This document shows positions 14,139-22,344 of a stretch of DNA of 34,893 bases, piece by piece. The notes under the pieces are model-generated. The model was given only the letters and a program-made list of their open reading frames with translations, had not been told where the DNA came from and searched no databases. A program made the position numbers and the translations under genes. Source of the DNA: a virus; IMG/VR virus record IMGVR_UViG_3300034375_003784, positions 1-34,893 of that record. One strand, 5' to 3'. Every line of letters starts with the position of its first letter. Position 1 is the stretch's first letter.

Positions 14139-14578
14139 GTAAAAAGAAAATAGACAAACGTACAAAGGCTTACAAGGACAGCATTAAAAACAAACCAGCT
14201 AAAGGGCTTGGAGATATCGTAGAGGATATCACTAAAGCCACTGGAATAAAGAAAGCAGTTAAAGCTATCTTCGGTGACGGATGCGGTTGTGAGGAACGTA
14301 AGAAAAAGTTAAATAGAATAGACCTACCTAGACGATTCAATGCAGTACGCTGTTTAGACGAAGAACAGTACAACGAGTATAAGGAATACATACAACGTAG
14401 GACATTAGCATACAGTGCAGAAGATGCAAGACTATTAGTTAGACTATTTGCTCACGTGTTCGCTGTACAGTACAACTCTAGCGACTTGTGTATGAATTGC
14501 ACAGGTAGCTTTAAGATACTTAAAAAATTATCAGATAACCTAGATATAGTATTTAACTCCTACAAAGATGACATATAA
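14135..14578 (+). CDS. Conserved phage-type protein with Cys motifs, unknown function
   Basis: 147 residues. It is lysine-rich at the N-terminus, then VEDITKATGIKKAVKAIFGD, GCGCEERKKKLN (about residues 49-60) and a C-terminal LCMNCTGSFKILKKLSDNL. The GCGC and CMNC pairs could bind zinc. I recall similar proteins near the terminase genes of Bacteroidetes phages, without known function. A packaging-associated role is possible from position only. Confidence 0.65.
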   Translation: MSKKKIDKRTKAYKDSIKNKPAKGLGDIVEDITKATGIKKAVKAIFGDGCGCEERKKKLNRIDLPRRFNAVRCLDEEQYNEYKEYIQRRTLAYSAEDARLLVRLFAHVFAVQYNSSDLCMNCTGSFKILKKLSDNLDIVFNSYKDDI

Positions 14579-14798
14579 ACTAGAACTACTAATGGAACTA
14601 AACGAAGATGACTGGGTATACAGAACAGCCTACATTGACGTTTCAAAGATATACGGATTTACAGAAGCTCCGTATGTACAAGACACACCCGATGCCGTTA
14701 ATATATTTATTTACGGTGGTATGATGACTATCTTACAGCAAGACCACATACTTAAATACTTAAACAACAGATTTCAAAAACCCGTAAAGAATGAGTAA
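14568..14798 (+). CDS. 76-residue protein of unknown function
   Basis: ATG at 14568 overlaps the previous gene by 11 bp, and its stop overlaps the next ATG. Acidic and beta-rich (KLELLMELNEDDWVYRTAYI), ending in a basic tail. No recognised family. Confidence 0.6.
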   Translation: MTYKLELLMELNEDDWVYRTAYIDVSKIYGFTEAPYVQDTPDAVNIFIYGGMMTILQQDHILKYLNNRFQKPVKNE

Positions 14799-14964
14799 TA
14801 AAAGACAGACACAAGGACAACGAATAGCTGTACTTGAAAAGGTAGTGAGTATTATGTATGAAACGCTAAAGATACACGACAAGGAACTAGGTAAACTAAT
14901 AACAGACGATAAAGAAATAACGAAAGACTTAGAAGATGCAGCTACTAACAGACCGACACCGTGA
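14791..14964 (+). CDS. 57-residue coiled-coil-like small protein
   Basis: ATG at 14791 overlaps the previous stop; TGA at 14962-14964. Long charged helix (RIAVLEKVVSIMYETLKIHD, KELGKLITDDKEITKDLED). It may be a small oligomeric protein. It overlaps the next gene by 29 bp. Confidence 0.5.
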   Translation: MSNKRQTQGQRIAVLEKVVSIMYETLKIHDKELGKLITDDKEITKDLEDAATNRPTP

Positions 14965-15094
14965 CGAAGTACACATACTACCATCAATAGTATTCGAGAA
15001 GTTCCACCGTACAAACGTAATAACATTCAGCTTCTTAATCTGGAGCATAGAAATAGAATGGAATAGAAAAAACACTAGATACTTTAGATCATAA
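14936..15094 (+). CDS. 52-residue protein of unknown function
   Basis: ATG at 14936 within the end of the previous gene; TAA at 15092-15094 shares its last base with the next ATG. Contains a hydrophobic aromatic stretch (NVITFSFLIWSIEIEW), too polar for a confident membrane helix, and a basic tail. Confidence 0.45.
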   Translation: MQLLTDRHRDEVHILPSIVFEKFHRTNVITFSFLIWSIEIEWNRKNTRYFRS

Positions 15095-15231
15095 TGGATA
15101 AACTAAACGAAACAGTAAAAGCAATTCTAATGGACTACCACGATATGTGCAGTCAAAACCATTGGAACGATAAAGAAAAGGAAACGAGAGCGACCTACGA
15201 CACTATACGAATACAAAACCTATTGAAATGA
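15094..15231 (+). CDS. 45-residue protein of unknown function
   Basis: ATG at 15094 overlaps the previous TAA and TGA at 15229-15231 overlaps the next ATG. Sequence begins MDKLNETVKAILMDYHDMCS and is helical and charged. Overlap pattern is the main support. Confidence 0.45.
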   Translation: MDKLNETVKAILMDYHDMCSQNHWNDKEKETRATYDTIRIQNLLK

Positions 15232-15386
15232 CAACAGTATTAATAAAATATAAAGTTTCATTCGATGCAACACATCCTTTATTAAATAATTATTGGGATG
15301 AAAAAAGTCAGGTCGTAGAAGTAGATAGTCTTTTAGAATTAAATAATATGTTTGAAAGAATAATAAGTATAAAAATATTGAAATGA
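15228..15386 (+). CDS. 52-residue protein of unknown function
   Basis: Coupled by ATGA on both sides (15228 and 15383). Beta-like N-terminus (TTVLIKYKVSFDATHP), acidic middle, helical end. No family recognised. Confidence 0.45.
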   Translation: MTTVLIKYKVSFDATHPLLNNYWDEKSQVVEVDSLLELNNMFERIISIKILK

Positions 15387-15526
15387 CACGTAAACAAATA
15401 AAGCAGAAAGCTAAAAGAATACTAAGCAAAGATAGACCTACATTCGAGGAATGGAAATGGTTTAAAGAACAATGCCAAGCACACGAAATATCTAACGTAT
15501 CAGATGAAGTATGGATAGCTTTATAA
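15383..15526 (+). CDS. 47-residue basic protein of unknown function
   Basis: ATG at 15383 overlaps the previous TGA; TAA at 15524-15526. Strongly basic N-terminus (MTRKQIKQKAKRILSKDRP) then aromatic acidic helix (FEEWKWFKEQCQ). Last gene before the late promoter element at 15580. Confidence 0.5.
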   Translation: MTRKQIKQKAKRILSKDRPTFEEWKWFKEQCQAHEISNVSDEVWIAL

Positions 15527-15579
15527 TAGCATACTCGATATTTATTTTATATTTAAGTTTGGCACTAGAACTAGAGTAA

Positions 15580-15604
15580 ATAACAAAAACAAGTTTATTT
15601 TGTT
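15580..15604 (+). promoter_or_regulatory. Late promoter/operator element, copy A (terminase)
   Basis: ATAACAAAAA-N9-TTTGTT, one of four copies with identical spacing. The -7-like box is TTATTTTG (15595-15602), one base off TAnnTTTG. The flanks ATAACAAAA and TTTTGTTA form an imperfect dyad. It lies in the 117-bp gap before the terminase small subunit gene. Confidence 0.7.
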
Positions 15605-15643
15605 AATATATTAGAATTAATTAATTAATACAAAATTAATCCT

Positions 15644-15934
15644 TTGGATAAGCGTAAGAATAACGGAGGGCATTCTACAAAAGGCAAAGCTGGGCGTAAA
15701 CCTAAAGACGAAGAAAGACGTATCAGGGATATAACAAGCCCGTACACAAGCGATGCGATAAAAACAGTCGTTTCAATACTAACAGACATAGAAGCGAAGT
15801 CAAGCGATAGACTAGCAGCAGCTAAACTATTACTATCATACGCATACGGAAACCCTACACAAACAGTAGACCAAAATACAAACCTAAATATAAATGACTT
15901 CGACATTTCCAAAATCTACGATCCCGAAGCATAA
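15644..15934 (+). CDS. Terminase small subunit-like protein
   Basis: 96 residues from a TTG at 15644; no in-frame ATG is available upstream. The start (MDKRKNNGGHSTKGKAGRKP) is the basic, Gly/Lys-rich N-terminus seen before the helix-turn-helix of many small terminases, and DRLAAAKLLLSYAYGNPTQT (around residues 55-74) resembles the conserved A-x-x-L-L-x-Y-x-x-G-x-P region. It should recognise phage DNA for packaging. The gene overlaps the large subunit by 41 bp. Confidence 0.7.
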   Translation: MDKRKNNGGHSTKGKAGRKPKDEERRIRDITSPYTSDAIKTVVSILTDIEAKSSDRLAAAKLLLSYAYGNPTQTVDQNTNLNINDFDISKIYDPEA

Positions 15935-17123
15935 AAAGGTTTGGCATAGATTAAACAAACCAACAAGATACTTCATAGTAACAGGAGGGCGTGGTTCTGG
16001 TAAGTCATTCGAGGTAGGACGCTTCGCATCTATCTTATCATTCAAAGCAAACCAAAAAATACTATTCACACGTCAGACAATGACCTCTGCACACTTGTCT
16101 ATCATACCAGAGTTCCAAGAGAAAATAGAACTGCTAGGAATAGAGGATGCGTTCGATGTAAACAGAAACGAAATAATAAATAAAGTATCTAAGTCACAGA
16201 TAATATTCAAAGGGCTTAAAACCTCATCAGGTGACCAGACAGCAAACTTAAAATCGTTGCAAGGTATCAACACCTGGATACTAGACGAAGCAGAGGAGCT
16301 ACTAGACGAATCAGTATTTGATAAGATAAACCTATCTATCAGACAAAAAGGCGTACCTAATCGAATCATATTAATACTAAACCCTGCGACAAAAGAACAT
16401 TGGATTTACAAACGATTCTTTGAGCGTAAAGGTGTAGAGGCAGGCTTTAATGGTGTGAAAGGCGATACGACATACATACACACAACGTACCTAGATAACA
16501 TCGAGAACCTAGACGAAACGTTCTTAAACGAAGTATCACGAATTAAAGCAGACAACCCTGTTAAGTACAAACATATTATCGAGGGTTCGTGGATAGACAA
16601 GGCAGAGGGTGTGGTGTTTAGTAACTGGAAGTTTGGTAAGTTTAACCCTGACGGTTTACAAGTTTCCTACGGGCAAGATTTCGGGTTCTCGATAGATCCT
16701 ACCACTTTGATAAGTGTAGCGATAGATAAGAAGAAAAAGAAAATCTATGTTAAAGAACATTTGTATAAGCCAAAACTATCAACAGCACAGATAGGGTATA
16801 TTAATCTCGATGTATGCGGTAAGAGTTTAATCGTTGCTGATAGCGCAGAGCCACGCCTAATAGATGAACTCTATCGAATGGGCTGTAACATTGTAGGAGC
16901 GGAGAAAGGACAAGGTAGTATATCGCTAGGTATATCGTTGTTGTTAGACTACGAAATAATAGTAGACGAGGGTAGCACGAACATAGCTAAAGAATTAAAC
17001 AATTATATCTACGCAGACAAAGGTAGTAAGCTATTTGTCGATGCGTATAACCATACGATTGACCCTTTACGATACGTGGTTATGTATCACTTAGGCAAAT
17101 CGACAGGAATAGAGATACGCTAA
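15894..17123 (+). CDS. Terminase large subunit (PBSX/Terminase_3 type)
   Basis: 409 residues, full length. Walker A GGRGSGKS (31-38), Walker B with catalytic glutamate WILDEAEE (128-135) and the coupling motif near LNPAT (162-166) form the packaging ATPase. The C-terminal RNase H-like nuclease has its acidic residues at Asp262 (GQDFGF), Asp316 (IVADSAEP) and Asp390 (NHTIDPLRY). It packages and cuts phage DNA at the portal. The type resembles PBSX-family enzymes; whether packaging is cos or headful is not decided here. Confidence 0.93.
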   Translation: MTSTFPKSTIPKHKKVWHRLNKPTRYFIVTGGRGSGKSFEVGRFASILSFKANQKILFTRQTMTSAHLSIIPEFQEKIELLGIEDAFDVNRNEIINKVSKSQIIFKGLKTSSGDQTANLKSLQGINTWILDEAEELLDESVFDKINLSIRQKGVPNRIILILNPATKEHWIYKRFFERKGVEAGFNGVKGDTTYIHTTYLDNIENLDETFLNEVSRIKADNPVKYKHIIEGSWIDKAEGVVFSNWKFGKFNPDGLQVSYGQDFGFSIDPTTLISVAIDKKKKKIYVKEHLYKPKLSTAQIGYINLDVCGKSLIVADSAEPRLIDELYRMGCNIVGAEKGQGSISLGISLLLDYEIIVDEGSTNIAKELNNYIYADKGSKLFVDAYNHTIDPLRYVVMYHLGKSTGIEIR

Positions 17124-17148
17124 ATAACAAAAATCAAATAAATTTGTT
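17124..17148 (+). promoter_or_regulatory. Late promoter/operator element, copy B (tail module)
   Basis: ATAACAAAAA-N9-TTTGTT starting right behind the terminase stop. Its -7 box TAAATTTG (17139-17146) is an exact TAnnTTTG match, and the ATG at 17157 is eleven bases downstream of its G, leaving almost no leader. Confidence 0.75.
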
Positions 17149-17156
17149 TATATTAT

Positions 17157-17786
17157 ATGAAGATAGTACTTCCAGAAAACGTAAGTGAAATCACTTTAGG
17201 AATGTTCCAACGGTTTATGAAGCTGATTGAACGAACCGACGAACTAAGTGTAGATGCTTTTAATAAAAGAAAGGTAGAGATATTCACAGGGCTTCCTAGA
17301 CGGGATATAAAGAATGTATCTCGTAAGGACTTCGATGCGATTGTAGAACAGATAGACACAGCTATGGAAACAGACGTACAGTTTGTACCACGCTTTGATC
17401 TAAACGGTGTAGAGTATGGCTTCTGTCCTAACCTCGATGATATGACAACAGGCGAGTGGGCAGACCTTTCAAAGTTTGGTGAAGATGTAGAGAACTTACA
17501 CCAAGTAATGGCAGTACTATTTAGACCCGTTATAAAGAGTGATGGTTTTAAGAATTACAAGATAGCGAGTTACACAGGAGATGAAGATGCGGAGCTTATG
17601 AAGCAAACGCCACTTAATATCGTAAACGGTGCGTTGTTTTTTTTTGGGAATTTAGCAAAGGAATTACGGCTCAATATCCAGAAATCTACGATGGAGGTAC
17701 TTCTGAAGGCAGACAAGCAAGCGACTTCTTCGATAAGTGGGGATGGTACGCCAGCATTTACAGCCTCGCAGACGGAAACATATTAA
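17157..17786 (+). CDS. Tail assembly chaperone-like protein, unshifted product
   Basis: 209 residues in the zero frame. The first 163 residues look like an ordered domain (VSEITLGMFQRFMKLIERTD, PLNIVNGALFFF). The last 46 residues after a run of nine T look like out-of-frame sequence (low-complexity KADKQATSSISGDGTPAFTA) and leave a 115-bp gap to the next gene. By analogy with lambda gpG, this would be the short product and the frameshifted one the gpGT equivalent. Chaperone identity is inferred from the frameshift and gene context. Confidence 0.65.
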   Translation: MKIVLPENVSEITLGMFQRFMKLIERTDELSVDAFNKRKVEIFTGLPRRDIKNVSRKDFDAIVEQIDTAMETDVQFVPRFDLNGVEYGFCPNLDDMTTGEWADLSKFGEDVENLHQVMAVLFRPVIKSDGFKNYKIASYTGDEDAELMKQTPLNIVNGALFFFGNLAKELRLNIQKSTMEVLLKADKQATSSISGDGTPAFTASQTETY

Positions 17787-17905
17787 AGATAAAAGAAGTG
17801 ACCGAACAGAACATACATTTTACGCACGTATTTTTAGCACACCAATTAGACAAGCAGCGATTGGAAGCAGATTTACGGTCGAATAAAAACGTTACAAGAT
17901 TATGA
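17157..17905 (+). CDS. Tail assembly chaperone-like protein, -1 frameshift product
   Basis: If ribosomes slip back one base on the T run (17637-17645), translation continues 86 codons in the -1 frame to TGA at 17903-17905, giving about 249 residues. The added part looks like real protein (SDFFDKWGWYASIYSLADGN, EVTEQNIHFTHVFLAHQLDK), and its TGA overlaps the next ATG at 17902 as ATGA, the coupling used throughout this genome. The -1 frame has a stop at 17615-17617 and no start of its own there, so it can only be reached by a shift. Bacteroidetes phages, from memory, carry a K-W-G-W-Y...LA domain at this point. Confidence 0.75.
17637..17645 (+). other. Slippery T9 run for a -1 ribosomal frameshift
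   Basis: Zero-frame codons TTT TTT TTT GGG allow both tRNAs to re-pair perfectly after a -1 slip (T TTT TTT). It lies inside the window 17618-17786 where both frames are open. A sequencing error (ten T instead of nine) would give the same fused product constitutively. Confidence 0.7.
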
Positions 17906-18360
17906 ACATATACGCTAAACTACTAGACCAAATTAAAACGATAGCAGAGCAGGACGATTTTATTAGTACTGTTACAAATAGAGGGAGTATAGATTTAGAT
18001 TTAAACAAAGGGAATCTATTTCCTATTGTAGACGTGTTTGTAAGTGGCGGTAGCTTTCCTAGTGGCGGTGTTATTCGTTTGTCTATAGAGCTAGTATGTG
18101 TAGATTTACGAGATCACAACAACGAGGTAGTAACGGATAAGTTTCGTGACCAGGATAACGAGATAGACAACCTCAACGAAACGCTAATGGTTTTAAATCG
18201 TATTTGGAAAAAGCTATACAAAGACTTAGAGGGTAACAATATCACAGCGAGTATCGACCCTACACTTGAGCCGATAATCGGTGAGGGTAAAAATATTTAT
18301 GATGGTTGGTTGCTTTCATTCGATGTTGATATTCCTAATGTAAATCTATCACTATGTTAG
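17902..18360 (+). CDS. Tail module protein, possible tail terminator/completion protein
   Basis: 152 residues. The conserved-looking core DFISTVTNRGSIDLDLNKGN is followed by LFPIVDVFVSGGSF and a helical RDQDNEIDNLNETLMVLNRI. Length and position beside a gp10-like gene suit a tail terminator or head-tail completion protein, but the family match is not certain. The start is coupled by ATGA to the frameshifted reading frame, which itself supports that frame. Confidence 0.55.
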   Translation: MNIYAKLLDQIKTIAEQDDFISTVTNRGSIDLDLNKGNLFPIVDVFVSGGSFPSGGVIRLSIELVCVDLRDHNNEVVTDKFRDQDNEIDNLNETLMVLNRIWKKLYKDLEGNNITASIDPTLEPIIGEGKNIYDGWLLSFDVDIPNVNLSLC

Positions 18361-18884
18361 AAGTAGAGAAAACACTTAACAAGTTTGGAACTAACGTAAA
18401 AAAGGATGCTAAGAAAAATCTAAAATCTAAGGGTGCGTTATACAAGTCAATAGATTATAATGTAAAAGTTAATAGAGCAAAGCCTAATGTACCACCTAGC
18501 TTTGAGTTTGATTTCGTGTGGGAAGATTACGGTGATTACATCGACAAAGGTGTAGCTGGTGTAGGAGGTACTAAAGCAGACGGTAGTAGATGGAAGAAAA
18601 AGAAAGTAGTAGGTAGCAAATATAAATACAAAGATAAGCAACCACCTAGAATAGCTTTTAACGGTTGGACGATTCGTAGAGGTATAGCACCGAGAAGTAG
18701 CGGAGGGCAGTTTCAAAAGAGAACAGGACTATTACACGCAATAGCGAAGTCTGTATATCACACAGGGTTAGAAACTACTCACTTCTTTACAAAGCCTTTT
18801 AACAAGTATTTTAAAACGCTACCCGATGAAGTGCTGAAAGCTTATGGAGATGACTTAGATATATTTTTAAAGAAAGCATTATGA
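18354..18884 (+). CDS. HK97-gp10-like tail/head-tail joining protein (candidate)
   Basis: 176 residues, basic N-terminal helix (NKFGTNVKKDAKKNLKSKGA) followed by LYKSIDYNVKV and a polar, glycine-rich body ending in a helix. The pattern of an N-terminal helix leading to a K-S-I-x-Y strand resembles HK97 gp10-type tail components. Overlaps the genes on both sides (7 and 4 bp). Confidence limited. Confidence 0.5.
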   Translation: MLEVEKTLNKFGTNVKKDAKKNLKSKGALYKSIDYNVKVNRAKPNVPPSFEFDFVWEDYGDYIDKGVAGVGGTKADGSRWKKKKVVGSKYKYKDKQPPRIAFNGWTIRRGIAPRSSGGQFQKRTGLLHAIAKSVYHTGLETTHFFTKPFNKYFKTLPDEVLKAYGDDLDIFLKKAL

Positions 18885-19948
18885 TTAAAACACTATCGCC
18901 ATATTACTACGAAACGCCTTTTGTATCGGTAGGTTCTACACTTACCTGTACGAGTTACACGCTTAACCTTTATATCTGGACAGGTGATGAAGCGAGTATA
19001 CCAGGCACACCACAGTACACTATCACAAAAACAAATCCAACGGGTGCGACGGGAAGCGATTACGTAAATATTTCAAGAATACTAGCAGATTACATCGACT
19101 TCACACCACAAGACACAACGACTTCAGCCTCTATAAATGCTGTCAATCAATATTGGGTACGTACAGAAGTAGTCTATACAGGTAGCGGAGGTGTAGAAGC
19201 TGCACAATATGGAGCTAATCAGCTATTTAATAGGGCGTATACGTATGGCGATAAAGGAGGCTCTGTAACGACCTTTGTTAATAACACATTATTACAAGGT
19301 AGTGAGTTCAAAGCAGATCGTACAAGCGTTTTTTGTGTGCCTATTTTGATAGTAAAAGATACAGGTTCACAATTAGCTACTATAAAATCATATCCAAATA
19401 ACGAAATAAACCAAACGATAGGGCTACCAACAACAAACAATAGCGCAGCTTTAGTCCAGGTTCTATGGGTTAAAGTAAGTGAAGCGACAACAGACACTTA
19501 TATAGAGGTTGTATTCGATGGTGTTACTACTACTTTGTTAATCGAGGACGAACTAAAATACACGCCTTTAGATATTTGCTTCCAAAATAAAGACGGTTGC
19601 CAGCAGTTTCTTACATTCAGAAAAGAACGTACTGATGATATAAATATAACATCGAGTGAGTTTGAAAGCGATAGAGCGCAACCAAGCGACGGTAATCACC
19701 AATTCGTAACGTATAACGTTCAAGGGCGTGAGGGCTTTAGGGTTAATAGCGGATGGCAGGACGAAGCGTTAAACGAAACATTCAAGCAGTTACTATTGAG
19801 CGAACGAGTATGGACGTATGACGGTACGGACTTTATACCAGTTACAATAGATACTAAACAGCTAACGTATAAAACGCAGAAGAAAGAGCGTTTAATTAAT
19901 TACGAAATAGGATTTAAGTACGCATATAACGCTATCAATAATATATGA
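18881..19948 (+). CDS. Virion protein of the tail module, unknown detail
   Basis: 355 residues, beta-rich with many Thr and Ser (YTITKTNPTGATGSDYVNIS). The C-terminal part, QLTYKTQKKERLINYEIGFK, is typical of proteins that pair with the large tail protein encoded next. No signal peptide or membrane segment. Coupled by ATGA on both sides. Probably part of the distal tail or tail tip; the exact role is not determined. Confidence 0.6.
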   Translation: MIKTLSPYYYETPFVSVGSTLTCTSYTLNLYIWTGDEASIPGTPQYTITKTNPTGATGSDYVNISRILADYIDFTPQDTTTSASINAVNQYWVRTEVVYTGSGGVEAAQYGANQLFNRAYTYGDKGGSVTTFVNNTLLQGSEFKADRTSVFCVPILIVKDTGSQLATIKSYPNNEINQTIGLPTTNNSAALVQVLWVKVSEATTDTYIEVVFDGVTTTLLIEDELKYTPLDICFQNKDGCQQFLTFRKERTDDINITSSEFESDRAQPSDGNHQFVTYNVQGREGFRVNSGWQDEALNETFKQLLLSERVWTYDGTDFIPVTIDTKQLTYKTQKKERLINYEIGFKYAYNAINNI

Positions 19949-22341
19949 TAAGCACACTATACATCGACGGAGTAAAGCTAGACCAATTCAAGGACGAGAA
20001 TATTTCAGTAATTAGCTCGGTGCTAGACATTAAAGATATCACTAAGAACACTACCGATTACACACGTTCTTTTACCGTTCCTGCTTCTAGGTTAAACAAC
20101 CAAACGTTTAGCCACTACTACGATTTTAATATAGATGACGGCTTCGATGCACGTAAGAAGATAGACGGTGAGATACATTTAGACGGCATCGTTTTTAAGA
20201 CGGGCAAATGGAGGTTGCAAAAAGTAAACCTAAAAAAAGGAAAGCCCGAAAGCTATACTATTAATTTCTTCGGGTTGTTAGTAGGATTAAAAGATAAGGC
20301 ACGAGATTTAGAACTTAGCGATTTAAACCTAGCTGCATACGATCACGACTTTAGTAGTACATTTGTTTATAATGGACTAACTACTGGTTTGTTTTCTGAA
20401 AACATTATATATCCTTGTTTACCAAAAAAAAGATGGATATTAGATACAGGCGTAAATACACAAACAGAAACTACCTCAAATATTGCTTTAGACGGTGGTG
20501 ATGCTACGGGTATTGTATGGAACGATCTTAGACCATCATTAAAACTTATACGTATATTAGAAGCGATTGAAGCTAAACTAGGTGTAACATTCTCACGGCA
20601 CTTTTTTGATACTTCAGAGTTTGCTAATCTTTATATGTGGCTCAACCCTGATAAAGAAAACACAATAAAAGGAAACTCACAGCAAGTTGATTGGGATGGC
20701 GGACAACTACCTACCTATCCTGGTGATACTTGGATGAACTGGACTACCAATGTAGGTACTTACGAACGTGATGGAGATTACTTTTATCTTCAATGTGTTA
20801 TAACACCAGAGGCAGGATTTGAAACGGTAGACTACACGATAAGATGTATAAGCAACGGAGAAACTTTTTCAGAATTAAATATGCCGAGCGGGAGTGCGGG
20901 TACGCTTGTAGCTGATTTTCAGAGTTCAGCACAAGGTACTTACTTAGTTAGCTTTGAGGTTTCTTCACAAGTAGACTTTCAATACACATCACTACTAGCA
21001 CAGACAAGATTTACAAACCCAACAACAGCAACAGCAGTAGATGTAAGTACGGGAACAGCGCAGACATTAGATGGTGATTTTGTTATAAGTAAAAACATTC
21101 CCAAGCTAAAGATAATCGACTTTTTAAAAGGTATCTTCCAGATGTTTAAGCTAGTGATTATACCGACAGCGGAAGATACGTATTACGTTAATACATTAGA
21201 TGGTTATTATAGTGAGGGTTCTACAATAGATATAACGAAGTACATTAACTGGGAAACTTTCGACGTAGAGCGAGGCGATATACTAAATGAGATTAGTTTT
21301 AAATTCCAAGAACCAACAACTATTGCTAACCTACAATATGAGGAACTAAATAAAAGAGGGTACGGAGATTTAATACAACAACTATACACCGATTCAACAG
21401 AAACAGAACTACTAGATGGTGATAGCTTTACGGTAGAATTACCTTTTGAGCAGATACAATACGAAAGACTTATAGATGTACAAGACGGTGTAGTATCAGA
21501 AATGCAATACGGAGCTGTAATAGATGAAGATGAAGCACCAGCAAACCCTAAAGCACACATACACTACGCAAAACGAATAGGGCAGGGTATAAAAGCAATA
21601 GGGTTTATAAATGATTTAGGAGCGCAAATTCAAATACCAGGATCGACAGGTGTATGGATTCCTTTACACGGTAACGATTTTACTTATCCAATATACAGCA
21701 CGACATTTAACACAAACCCTAATGAGTGGGACGGTGTTTTTATGGAGAAGAACCTATACTCTAATCATTACGCTAGTTATATTTCAGATATCTTTAACAT
21801 TAAAAAAAGGACGTTTAAGTATAAGGCAGTATTACCACTTAGAATAGCTACTAAATTAGAATTAAACGACGTTCTATTTATAAAGAACAACTACTACCGT
21901 ATAGATAAATGGAGCTATAATTTACTAAATGGCGAAACAGATTTTGAGCTTATTAATTCTTTTGAAACTACTATAAATCCTTTCACTACTTCAGCGACAA
22001 ATATAACAACAAATTACGAAGCGAAAGACGAACTAATTTACATAACTAATTTAAACGGTTCTTCATCAACGATTGTAGTTAATGATTTAGGATTTGGTAC
22101 AGCGTGGGTAGTTCCTGTAACTTACGAAACGTCAGCGACAGACCCTAACGTACTTACTTTTGAGATAGCAGCTAATACACTAGAAACAGATAGAACAGCA
22201 AGCGTTACGGTTACACAAGCGGTTACGGGTGCGACTATTACAATATTTATATACCAAACATTACAAACGTATTATCCATCGTTTGACTTTACAGACAGCA
22301 GAAACAGTATGAACATAGCTACAATAGCATTAAGAAATTAA
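19945..22341 (+). CDS. Large distal tail/tail-tip protein with C-terminal BACON/Ig-like domain
   Basis: 798 residues. The N-terminal 120 residues (DITKNTTDYTRSFTVPASRL, KGKPESYTINFFGL) resemble distal tail and tail-hub proteins of Bacteroidetes phages. The middle (DFVISKNIPKLKIIDFLKGI) contains a hub-like helical element. The last 110 residues form an Ig/BACON-like beta-sandwich with the typical ending R-x-A-S-V-T-V-T-Q ... I-F-I-Y-Q-T. Such domains are thought to bind glycans or mucin-like surfaces. It should form the tail tip that contacts the host. Largest gene of the window. Confidence 0.65.
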   Translation: MISTLYIDGVKLDQFKDENISVISSVLDIKDITKNTTDYTRSFTVPASRLNNQTFSHYYDFNIDDGFDARKKIDGEIHLDGIVFKTGKWRLQKVNLKKGKPESYTINFFGLLVGLKDKARDLELSDLNLAAYDHDFSSTFVYNGLTTGLFSENIIYPCLPKKRWILDTGVNTQTETTSNIALDGGDATGIVWNDLRPSLKLIRILEAIEAKLGVTFSRHFFDTSEFANLYMWLNPDKENTIKGNSQQVDWDGGQLPTYPGDTWMNWTTNVGTYERDGDYFYLQCVITPEAGFETVDYTIRCISNGETFSELNMPSGSAGTLVADFQSSAQGTYLVSFEVSSQVDFQYTSLLAQTRFTNPTTATAVDVSTGTAQTLDGDFVISKNIPKLKIIDFLKGIFQMFKLVIIPTAEDTYYVNTLDGYYSEGSTIDITKYINWETFDVERGDILNEISFKFQEPTTIANLQYEELNKRGYGDLIQQLYTDSTETELLDGDSFTVELPFEQIQYERLIDVQDGVVSEMQYGAVIDEDEAPANPKAHIHYAKRIGQGIKAIGFINDLGAQIQIPGSTGVWIPLHGNDFTYPIYSTTFNTNPNEWDGVFMEKNLYSNHYASYISDIFNIKKRTFKYKAVLPLRIATKLELNDVLFIKNNYYRIDKWSYNLLNGETDFELINSFETTINPFTTSATNITTNYEAKDELIYITNLNGSSSTIVVNDLGFGTAWVVPVTYETSATDPNVLTFEIAANTLETDRTASVTVTQAVTGATITIFIYQTLQTYYPSFDFTDSRNSMNIATIALRN

Positions 22342-22344
22342 ATT

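Noticed and set aside
21207-21560. Minus-strand open frame of 117 codons inside the large tail-tip gene
   Set aside because: Ser/Cys-rich shadow of the coding strand; no promoter or coupling.
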